From assembly GCA_017558865.1 (NCBI GenBank), contig JAFYTM010000061.1, forward strand, positions 1 to 39,399: 39,399 nt of DNA, in the 5' to 3' direction. Source of the DNA: Lachnospiraceae bacterium. Lineage in GTDB: Bacteria > Bacillota > Clostridia > Lachnospirales > Lachnospiraceae. The notes beneath the pieces were generated by a model. That model saw only the letters and a list, made by a program, of their open reading frames with translations, ran no database searches and was not told the DNA's origin. Positions within the stretch are counted from its first letter, which is position 1; each line of letters starts with the position of its first letter. Positions 23,935-31,778 of the stretch are shown here, one piece after another. The translations under genes were made by a program, and so were the position numbers.

Positions 23935-25806
23935 TTAGCTTTTCCCCCTGTCCCATTTCTGTGCTTCATGCAAATACCGTTTCAGATAAGACTGAGCAGA
24001 CTTGTATCGTTCCCCTAATTTGTATGGAAAAACCGATTCCTGATCACCGCCTAAAACTGTATTGATCATTCTGAGTATTTGATTCTTTGTTTCTTTTATT
24101 GGGTGATTTTCTTTCGTGTCTTTTTCTTCATACAAAAACTCTTTATAATCCTCATCTAAAGCACCTTTAAAAATAAGTCCTGTAAAACAAGAATACAGAA
24201 TGGAGATAAAATGAAAATCAAGGACTGCCTGTTCTGCCCGTTCTCTGTCAGCCGCTCTGTACTGCTTCCATTCCTCCCTCCAGGTTTCTCCCCGATATTT
24301 TTTCAAAAATGAAAAAAGATGATAGCACCCAGTCTCCCTGCCTGTCATATTTTCCATACGATTTCTAAAAATTGTAGGAAGTACCTCTAGATCGTCCCCC
24401 TGTTCATATGCCTTTTGGCTGTAATATTCATGATGCCTGCTGTTGTAATATGCAATGACAGGTTCCTCTTCTCTCACCATATTTTTTCTTTTGGCGCTTG
24501 TATCAATCAGCTTATGCTTATATTTTACTTTATCTACATATTCGTCCGAAAGAATGATCTCTGTATAAAGTTCCTCATTCTCTTTGCTTAAAATCAGCTC
24601 TGCAATCAATGCTGCATACCAGATTCTAAATTCAAACTTATTCTGATAGACTGCTCCATAATGAAAATAATAACGTCGAAAAGCTGCCATATGTTTTTGT
24701 TTGGCAGAGCGGCTTGCGTTTCCTTTCATGACTGCACAGCCTAACCGCTCCAGACTGCACCAGGTATGATTCCAATCCTCCCGCAAATATGCCTGATACC
24801 ATTCCCACTCCAGATAAGCCCCTTTTTCCTGATCCGACATTTTTTCTATTTCCGTCACAGACATCCCCTTTGTCTTCCAATCAGGCTGCTTCAAAATCTG
24901 ATAACTTGCATATTGCAGTGCCTCATTTACCTGCTCTACACTTTTTCCGCCAAGGGCAAAAAGCATTAAAATCTCTTCTCTGCTGAATCTTCCGTCATAT
25001 CGTATCATATCCGGCATTCGCTTTTTATCGATGTATTTTTCAAAGCTTTTTTCCTTATCGCTAAAATCACAGTTTTCTTCTGAATCCTCCAGTAAAAGAT
25101 TCAGAATATGCTCATATACACCCGCATAATACAAATGTACATTTTCCACGTAAGTAAAAACTGCTTCTACATCTGACTGGCCAAGCAAACCTGCACTTCC
25201 CTGCACGCCAGCCAAAAACTCCTCTGTCCCGGCATTCGTTTTTTCTTCCATCTGCATTTTTTCTGACAGAATTTGATTCACTTTCTCATGATACGCATCA
25301 TATTTTGCAAGTGCACCATCAAACCGGAGACAACAATACAGTGCAATATCCGAAGGAAGCTTCAAATAAAGCGCCCCTCTCTCATCATGCGCTGCAAAAC
25401 AACGAAGCTGTTCATTTAACCACTCTAATCTGTTTTGAGGCACATTCCAGAACCATTCCTGATCCTCTTTCTTAAACACAGGTCTGTCATTTTCCCAGTG
25501 CCAGTCCAGTTCCTCCATCATTTTATAATAGATCAGAAGAATCGCTTTTTCTGATCGAGTCGGACTGTTCTTACCTGATCGATACTCGTTAATCTTATTC
25601 GCAGTAATAACGCCTTTTCCTCGTGTATTCTCCGAATCAACAGACAGAATGGTACGAAGCCACTCATCAACTTGATTACTTCCTGATTTTGCCCCATCAG
25701 GAACCGTTCCGTCTGAACAATCTATGATATATCTGGACAATTCTGCGTATCTGTCTCTGAATATATGCCAAAAGCTTTGATCTTGTATGTCTCTCAACTT
25801 TTTCAT
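23935..25806 (-). CDS. Large helical protein of the GTPase/GAP1 module (623 aa)
   Basis: I do not recognise a catalytic domain. Residues 64-95 (ITANKINEYRSGKNSP, then a helix) look like the recognition part of an XRE-type helix-turn-helix. The rest is largely helical, Trp/Tyr/Glu-rich and cytosolic, in keeping with helical adaptor proteins found beside GAP1/DO-GTPase genes. The ATG at 25806 has AAGGAA eight bases upstream and lies inside the GAP1-like gene, giving a 110-base overlap in a different frame. No good later start exists for some 90 codons. About 75 bases separate it from the FHA gene. Confidence 0.7.
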   Translation of the reverse strand: MKKLRDIQDQSFWHIFRDRYAELSRYIIDCSDGTVPDGAKSGSNQVDEWLRTILSVDSENTRGKGVITANKINEYRSGKNSPTRSEKAILLIYYKMMEELDWHWENDRPVFKKEDQEWFWNVPQNRLEWLNEQLRCFAAHDERGALYLKLPSDIALYCCLRFDGALAKYDAYHEKVNQILSEKMQMEEKTNAGTEEFLAGVQGSAGLLGQSDVEAVFTYVENVHLYYAGVYEHILNLLLEDSEENCDFSDKEKSFEKYIDKKRMPDMIRYDGRFSREEILMLFALGGKSVEQVNEALQYASYQILKQPDWKTKGMSVTEIEKMSDQEKGAYLEWEWYQAYLREDWNHTWCSLERLGCAVMKGNASRSAKQKHMAAFRRYYFHYGAVYQNKFEFRIWYAALIAELILSKENEELYTEIILSDEYVDKVKYKHKLIDTSAKRKNMVREEEPVIAYYNSRHHEYYSQKAYEQGDDLEVLPTIFRNRMENMTGRETGCYHLFSFLKKYRGETWREEWKQYRAADRERAEQAVLDFHFISILYSCFTGLIFKGALDEDYKEFLYEEKDTKENHPIKETKNQILRMINTVLGGDQESVFPYKLGERYKSAQSYLKRYLHEAQKWDRGKS

Positions 25807-26695
25807 CTGTGTTTTCCTTGACCTCTGTATCCATATCTTCTATATCTTCCAATTCATCACAAAGATGGCTTGAATAATAATGAACAGCTGCTTTATCCAG
25901 ACTCATGCTAAGCCGATCAAAATATTGCATCTCCTTTTCCAGTACTTCTCTATGCTCAAGCTTCTGATAAATCTCTTCCAACATCTGATAGACCGGCTCA
26001 CTGACCTTCTGCTGAAAAGAACGAACATCCGACTGCTTCCAGGCAACCACCACATCTTTTCCCTGTGCGGATTCTGGTGCCTGTATACAAAGGCAAAGTC
26101 TCACATTGATGTTGTTTTCCGCCTGTTCTGTACAAACAGCACTGAATTCCTCCCTCATATGTTCCGGAAGCCACCCTGCAATCAGACTCAGAATTGCTCT
26201 CTGTCTGTCTCTGTAATTCTCCTGTGGAACAATCAGATAACAGGTACTTCTGTTGATTATCATCCTTCTTAAGCATACAATAAAATGAATCCAGAACTCC
26301 GCTTCCGGCAAAGACTCCGACTGATACTTTGCTGCTTCCGGTACCTCTACGATTCCATTCACATTCTCCACATGTTTCCGTTCATCTGCAAGAAAGCAGA
26401 TTCGATTCTCATCCTCTCGATCTGAATACCACGAAATGGCACACGCCAACTCATCCCTCTGATTGACAGTCGACATTTTCAAAGCCCGGAACACCACAAA
26501 CCGTCTATAAAAAAACACATATTCCTGTATGCCGCTGTTCCCGTATGTTAATCCTCTGCATCGCTTCAGACAATAATCCGCCATTTCCTTTTTCTCGGAA
26601 GAATCCATAGATGCAGAGGCCGCACGTATATCCCATCCTTCCAGTCCGGTCAGTCCTCGTTCATTTCCCCAATAATAATAGAAATAATTCAGCAC
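25697..26695 (-). CDS. GAP1-like GTPase-associated protein
   Basis: The N-terminus, YYYWGNERGLTGLEGWDIRA followed by AS, fits the opening of GAP1-N domains (tyrosine-rich strand, G-x-x-G, then AaS), and GIQEYVFFYRRF follows near 60. The remaining chain is mixed alpha/beta and then helical (220-332), ending in a basic tail. GAP1 proteins are encoded next to DO-GTPases in predicted conflict or signalling systems, as here. AGGAGG lies directly against an ATG at 26701, but six bases before a GTG at 26695, so I prefer the GTG. The gene begins 10 bases after the GTPase gene and overlaps the next gene by 110 bases. Confidence 0.6.
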   Translation of the reverse strand: MLNYFYYYWGNERGLTGLEGWDIRAASASMDSSEKKEMADYCLKRCRGLTYGNSGIQEYVFFYRRFVVFRALKMSTVNQRDELACAISWYSDREDENRICFLADERKHVENVNGIVEVPEAAKYQSESLPEAEFWIHFIVCLRRMIINRSTCYLIVPQENYRDRQRAILSLIAGWLPEHMREEFSAVCTEQAENNINVRLCLCIQAPESAQGKDVVVAWKQSDVRSFQQKVSEPVYQMLEEIYQKLEHREVLEKEMQYFDRLSMSLDKAAVHYYSSHLCDELEDIEDMDTEVKENTDEKVERHTRSKLLAYIQRQIRRIVQIYHRLFRRNGS

Positions 26696-26705
26696 ACCCA
26701 TCCTC

Positions 26706-28025
26706 CTAACCGACAAAATCGTAATGCCTTTTCAGAACCTGAACAAGAGAAACCATGCTTTCACGGATTCCCCATGGCATCGGTTTTTCTCCTGGTTCTC
26801 TTCCATAAGCAGATAAAACTCCATAACACTGTTCTCCAAAGCTCTCGCAAAAAAGCCCCATCTGCTCATCATATTCCATGAAAAGCTGTTTTGCTTTTCG
26901 TTGTTTTTTTACCAAATCTTTGGGTTCCTGACAGGGTTCTTTTATTTCTGTCTGATACTTCTGATCCAATCGATCTCCTTTTGTAATAAATACCGCCACA
27001 GGGATTTGACTGCGCTGTTTTCTTTTTAAAATATCCTCATTTAATAATTTCTGATATACCATATCTCTAAGCATACTCTTTCTGCTTTGAACTTTTTGAG
27101 GCAGTAAATCTTCTACTCTGCATCCCTGCCCCTCTTCTCGCTCTGCATACATCTGTTCCTCTGCAGAAAGTATCCTGCATTTATCCAGATATGACTGCCA
27201 TAAGCCGTCATCTACTTTTGTATCCTCTTTTGTGGCTTCCATCAGAAGCATCAGTGCATCCATCTTCGATATCATGACGCGAATCTCATTGACACCGCCC
27301 CGTTTACTCAACAACTCTCCTGATACATCATGAAAGAAAAGCCGAACTACATGCCCCTGATTCTGCACCAGACATGACATAGGCATATTCCGTATATTAG
27401 CACTTCCGATGGTATCTTTTCCTTCCTCATAGGAGTGCATCTGACTAAAAAACTCCTGATAAAACGGCTCCTCTTCCCGTAAATATTCAAAAGTCATCTC
27501 ATGTCCAAAGACCAAATGTTTCATATTTCCATAAGACATCACAGATTCATGATTCAGTCCGCATAAAAAAGAGGTTTTTCCTGTAGCCTTTGGTGCATAC
27601 ATGGCAATATGAAAAGTTGGTACTGAAAAATAATCTTCTCTGAGAACATTGTGACAATTTTCACAGACTGGAATTGCTTCTGCCACTGGAAGAATTCCAT
27701 CATACAGAAAAAATCTTTCCAGATCCTCTTCCTGTGCATCCATATCGGAATAACTGCTTGTCCGAACACCATTCTGAAGAAGTTCTCTTATCTCCTGTCT
27801 GGTAAGAACAATCCTTCTCCGTGCCATACCAGCCACATCCAGATCCTTGTTACTCCAAAAATCCCGAAAACGTCTGTCTTCTCCCTGTTCTCTCTCATTA
27901 CAAAGTTGATAGGCACGATCTTCAAAAGGTCGCTCATTATCTTCTTTCCTGATCCAATATGCAATATTTTCCCTGCTGATCTCCCCAAAACAATATGGAC
28001 AGACCGACATTTTCTCTCTTTTCAT
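26706..28025 (-). CDS. Zinc-ribbon P-loop GTPase (DO-GTPase2-like)
   Basis: The 439-residue protein has two CxxC knuckles, C9/C12 and C121/C124, that may form one split zinc ribbon. Walker A is APKATGKT (144-151), the DxxG switch is DVSG (233-236) and the base-specificity motif is TKGD (348-351), so it should bind GTP. This arrangement resembles the TRAFAC-related DO-GTPase2 family. AAGGAGG lies six bases before the ATG. It is followed immediately by the GAP1-like gene and preceded by the membrane coiled-coil gene with a 13-base gap. I take it to be the switch of the operon; no nucleotide has been shown. Confidence 0.72.
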   Translation of the reverse strand: MKREKMSVCPYCFGEISRENIAYWIRKEDNERPFEDRAYQLCNEREQGEDRRFRDFWSNKDLDVAGMARRRIVLTRQEIRELLQNGVRTSSYSDMDAQEEDLERFFLYDGILPVAEAIPVCENCHNVLREDYFSVPTFHIAMYAPKATGKTSFLCGLNHESVMSYGNMKHLVFGHEMTFEYLREEEPFYQEFFSQMHSYEEGKDTIGSANIRNMPMSCLVQNQGHVVRLFFHDVSGELLSKRGGVNEIRVMISKMDALMLLMEATKEDTKVDDGLWQSYLDKCRILSAEEQMYAEREEGQGCRVEDLLPQKVQSRKSMLRDMVYQKLLNEDILKRKQRSQIPVAVFITKGDRLDQKYQTEIKEPCQEPKDLVKKQRKAKQLFMEYDEQMGLFCESFGEQCYGVLSAYGREPGEKPMPWGIRESMVSLVQVLKRHYDFVG

Positions 28026-28038
28026 AGGTACCTCCTTG

Positions 28039-29712
28039 CTATGCCAGTTCCAAAATACACATAATCTCCATCTGATGATCCACTTTTACGAGAATATCAT
28101 AAATTCCTTTTGTCAATATCCAGTTTGAAGAACCATCAGATTCCATCCAGACCACATCTCCCTGTTTCTTCACAGCAACAATATTTTTTCCGGATATACA
28201 TGCTGCTTTCTTTAATCCCAAAGCAGTCTTTACAGGTTCCATGCCTTTCAAAATCATTCCCGTCTCTATTCCAACATCGCTAAGCAGTGTATCCAGATGT
28301 AACTGCGTAACTGCCTTATTCTTTCCGTCCATTTCCATATGGCTCCAGAACTCTTCTACCGTTTCTTCCGCATCCATTCCAGGAATGCTCAGTATGACAT
28401 CAAAAAGAAGAGATACATTAGATGTTTGCTCCGAATGATTATCCTGCACCGAAGTAACTTTTTTCTCTTGATTTTTAGTACTCTGCAGCTCCAGAATACG
28501 TTTTTCTGCAGCGTTCAGATCTGTTGTCAACTGTACAATCTGCTTGTCTTTATCTGCCAGGTTATTTTCATACTTCTGTATATCCCCGTGTTGATCCAGT
28601 TCTTTCTTTAATCTGGAAATTTCACTTTCCAGTGATGTATTTTTTTTCGTTAACTCCTCAATTTCATTCTGCTTTTTGTGGGACTCTCCTATCTTGTTTA
28701 CAATTCTGCCAACAGACTCAGAAAATGAGTCGCAATAATAACTACCCAACAATATAAGAACGGCTATGATCATCGAAACAACACCCATTCCTGCAACAAA
28801 AAACGAAAGCTCTAATCCACTGTCTATTTCTCTTAAAACAAAGAGTTTTTTCAGTCCCGCTGCTATACGTCCCGGAGAATTCTGTTTACCTACCACTGCA
28901 TTCCATATAAACAATACTACAAAGGATGGAATACTCCAAAATGGTACATACAACACGATTTTTTTCCATTTTATTTGTTCATCTATCACTTCTGTAAATG
29001 TTTCTAATGACCAAAGCAGCCCAAAAACAACTCCTAAGAACCCAAAAAAACCAGCCAACAAATATGAATACTTTCCAAATATATTTCCATAAAAAACAGG
29101 AAACCAACAGATACTCATAACCATCCATGAAAACGTTCCATAAAAATATGGACGATTTTCTGTCTGACTGAACTTATCTCGTTTAGAATTTTTTCTGAAT
29201 TCCGTATAAGACATGATACATGTCACTATCCATACAAACAGTTCTGCAGCTAACAAACTCAGGATTACTACACACAATAGTTCAAATTGAGTGTTTGTCT
29301 GAAATAAATCGGTCGTTTTTAAAACAATCCAGCGCCACCAATCACCGATCTGCAGATTTTCCGGCATATAATGATATCCGATTGCATAACAGAACACAAA
29401 AATACCAGCTATGACAGTTACCACCGTACCAACAAGCCATAACCATCCTGGATAAAAAAGCTTTACCCATTTTAATATCTGCAAGTCATATATGTACCTT
29501 TCTAATACACCAATGAATACACCAGCAAGTGCTCCTAACACAATCAGCCCGGTATTTGCATGAGCCGAAACCGGACCTATCCAAATGATCAAATTCGTGT
29601 ATTCACCACCGTATATTCCCGTAGGAATCATATAGTATCCTATGACAAATATTATTGTTGTTATAAAAATCAAAATAAAATTCCTGATGTGTTCTCCGGT
29701 ATTGATACTCAT
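28039..29712 (-). CDS. Multi-pass membrane protein with coiled coil and cytosolic domain (557 aa)
   Basis: About eight predicted membrane helices lie between residues 8 and 330. They are followed by a heptad-rich coiled coil (about 335-415) and a cytosolic C-terminal domain (about 430-557) with conserved-looking features SIPGMDAEETVEEFW and GMILKGMEPVKTALGLKKA. No enzyme motif seen. GAGGGGG precedes the ATG. A membrane platform that gathers the GTPase and FHA protein by its coiled coil would fit, but this is inference. Next to the small coiled-coil gene (49-base gap) and the GTPase gene. Confidence 0.7.
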   Translation of the reverse strand: MSINTGEHIRNFILIFITTIIFVIGYYMIPTGIYGGEYTNLIIWIGPVSAHANTGLIVLGALAGVFIGVLERYIYDLQILKWVKLFYPGWLWLVGTVVTVIAGIFVFCYAIGYHYMPENLQIGDWWRWIVLKTTDLFQTNTQFELLCVVILSLLAAELFVWIVTCIMSYTEFRKNSKRDKFSQTENRPYFYGTFSWMVMSICWFPVFYGNIFGKYSYLLAGFFGFLGVVFGLLWSLETFTEVIDEQIKWKKIVLYVPFWSIPSFVVLFIWNAVVGKQNSPGRIAAGLKKLFVLREIDSGLELSFFVAGMGVVSMIIAVLILLGSYYCDSFSESVGRIVNKIGESHKKQNEIEELTKKNTSLESEISRLKKELDQHGDIQKYENNLADKDKQIVQLTTDLNAAEKRILELQSTKNQEKKVTSVQDNHSEQTSNVSLLFDVILSIPGMDAEETVEEFWSHMEMDGKNKAVTQLHLDTLLSDVGIETGMILKGMEPVKTALGLKKAACISGKNIVAVKKQGDVVWMESDGSSNWILTKGIYDILVKVDHQMEIMCILELA

Positions 29713-29761
29713 ACTTCTTCCCCCTCGTACAACTTCTCCACTATCAATAGATTACCTAAAA

Positions 29762-30304
29762 TCACATATTTTTACAATCTTTACCGTTATTTTTCATATA
29801 ATTGGCACAACGCCTTTTTAACCAGAGATAATCATGATGCAGGATCTTCCATTCATTCACTTCGCGCATAAAGTCCATCATTTTATCAGCAGCTTCAGCT
29901 CCATTCGTGATACCTTCCTGCTGCATATACAGAATAAATTCTTTCAGATATTTGATACACAAAGGTACTTGATGAACTGTGATATCCCCTTTCTTCCAAA
30001 ATGGATTCAGAACATTAAACAGTTTATTTCTGATCCGATATTTTTGAAAAACAAACTGTTCATTCATGCCCACACAGGCATCTGCCAGTACATCCAGTTC
30101 TTCGATGGCAGGAAATACCGTTTCAGATACCGATACATCCAGATACGCCAAAAGCTTCCTGTATCTTTCTGACAGTTTCTCCAGTTCTTCTACAGACAGC
30201 TGCTCTTCCAGTCCAAATCTCTCCTTCATACTTTTGTATTTTTTCAGATACTGTTCTTCCTTTTCCAGATACTTCTGATACATTTCTTCTTCTCTGTTCA
30301 TCAT
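29762..30304 (-). CDS. Small coiled-coil cytosolic protein (180 aa)
   Basis: Residues 1-60 are Glu/Lys-rich heptads (EEEMYQKYLEKEEQYLKKY) predicting a coiled coil; the remainder is helical with aromatic residues. No membrane segment, no metal site, no known family. AAGGAG seven bases before the first ATG. It lies 12 bases after the SEDS gene in the same operon, so it could bind the SEDS protein or the coiled coil of the next gene's product. Confidence 0.65.
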   Translation of the reverse strand: MMNREEEMYQKYLEKEEQYLKKYKSMKERFGLEEQLSVEELEKLSERYRKLLAYLDVSVSETVFPAIEELDVLADACVGMNEQFVFQKYRIRNKLFNVLNPFWKKGDITVHQVPLCIKYLKEFILYMQQEGITNGAEAADKMMDFMREVNEWKILHHDYLWLKRRCANYMKNNGKDCKNM

Positions 30305-30316
30305 AATCTCTTCTCC

Positions 30317-31645
30317 TTATCCTCTGCCCACGTTTAGACAACGGGCATACTTGTCCTTTAAGTTTTTCACAGCTGACATTGTCATATCCGGTGTGGAAAT
30401 ATAGATTGCCAGCAATATACAAGCAACCAGATTCCACGAACTTGCTCTGGAAAGAAACAATAATGGAATTCCTATAATGACTCCTGTAGTCTCCGAAAAC
30501 AGATTAATGAGAATAGATGACAGAAAAAATCCCAGAATTGCTTCGTCCCGAAGCTGCGAATAACCATCTTTCTGTTTCGCTGTCTCCTCACAATTGGCAA
30601 ACACCATAGTTCTCATCAAATGCAGCAGCAAAAACAAGATAAAACCCAACGCAATCCATCCAAAAATCTGTATACTGTGCAGAAGCGGCAGATCCGTCAC
30701 TGCATTCGGAATATTCACCAGAAATTCTCTTCCTTTTCCAAGCAATCCACCTCTCCAGACAGCTTTGATTCCCAATTCGTATTGATAGGGGTCTGTCTGA
30801 AACAGACGTTTCGCAGCTTTTACTGCAATATTCTGCATCAAAGAAAGATCTTTTCCTGCATATCCTCCCATAATAAATTTTCCATAGACATATTTTATAT
30901 AACTAAACGTCACGCCTCCTGCAAAAACCAATGTTATACTGGAAAGAAACTGTATTTTTCTCATATGCTGAATTTTACAAAAACGCATCCAAATCATCCA
31001 GAAGGACACGAGCAGCACCAACATCGTTCCACATTCGGAAGCCTTCAAAAACAACATACATTGAACTGCCAACAAAACAAAAGAAATACCGATTCTTTTT
31101 TTTCTCTGGCGCATCGTTCCCATACCTAAAAGCCATGGAAAAATGACAACCAGACTGCATACAACAACCAGTATCAACATTTGTATGGATACCCCCTGAA
31201 TTTTAATTCCTGTTTTATTGGCCCCCATCGACACAAACAAAAGGATAAAGCTTATCATAGATGCCAGGAAACATCCCAATTTCGTCATCACATACATCTG
31301 TATCATCTTAAAAATACAGATCACACATAACGTAATCAAAAAGAATACTTCAAATTCCGGCATTCCATAATAGGACGTAAGACTTCCCATCCGGGCTCTG
31401 AATGCACAGGAAATACAAAGATATCGAATAAATGCAAACAGAACCTGCACATATCGCTGCTTGATATCAGCCTTTCTTGCAAAACAAAAAATCAGAATCA
31501 TCCCCATAACCAAGAATAACAGAATCCATGGTACTTGTTGTAAATACTGCCCTGTCTGTTCCAACGTTCCTCCTCCCCACAAAACCAGTAAATATCCAAT
31601 CAGCACCATCATTCCAATACTTAACAGATCAATACATGCTTTCAC
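30317..31645 (-). CDS. SEDS family (FtsW/RodA-like) peptidoglycan polymerase
   Basis: The 442-residue protein has about ten membrane helices. SEDS landmarks are visible: GANKTGIKIQGVSIQ (the usual W-x-x-G-x-x-x-Q region), ASECGTMLVLL in place of the usual PDLGTAL, RGGLLGKG, and NAVTDLPLL, where the Asp (about 318) matches the essential Asp of RodA (HTDFIF region). The final FtsW serine-glycine motif is changed to SRASSW. I chose GTG 31645: GGAGGG lies seven bases before it but overlaps the in-frame ATG at 31660. It heads the eight-gene operon that ends with a class B PBP, its expected partner. Confidence 0.82.
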   Translation of the reverse strand: MKACIDLLSIGMMVLIGYLLVLWGGGTLEQTGQYLQQVPWILLFLVMGMILIFCFARKADIKQRYVQVLFAFIRYLCISCAFRARMGSLTSYYGMPEFEVFFLITLCVICIFKMIQMYVMTKLGCFLASMISFILLFVSMGANKTGIKIQGVSIQMLILVVVCSLVVIFPWLLGMGTMRQRKKRIGISFVLLAVQCMLFLKASECGTMLVLLVSFWMIWMRFCKIQHMRKIQFLSSITLVFAGGVTFSYIKYVYGKFIMGGYAGKDLSLMQNIAVKAAKRLFQTDPYQYELGIKAVWRGGLLGKGREFLVNIPNAVTDLPLLHSIQIFGWIALGFILFLLLHLMRTMVFANCEETAKQKDGYSQLRDEAILGFFLSSILINLFSETTGVIIGIPLLFLSRASSWNLVACILLAIYISTPDMTMSAVKNLKDKYARCLNVGRG

Positions 31646-31731
31646 TGTTTTTCCCTCCATTCTGCATATTTTATCTATTTTTTACAGTGTACCATATGAC
31701 TTCTTTATACCAGATTTAGCTTTTCCCCAAC

Positions 31732-31768
31732 AAAAAAGACCGAAAGTAAAATACTTTCAGCCTTTTTT
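31732..31768 (-). terminator. Rho-independent terminator of the two-component operon
   Basis: Arms of about 17 bases around GAAAGTA and TACTTTC fully pair (two G-U wobbles) only in the minus-strand transcript, which then ends in TCTTTTTTG. It separates the histidine kinase gene from the SEDS operon. Confidence 0.8.
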
Positions 31769-31778
31769 ATGTCTCCCA

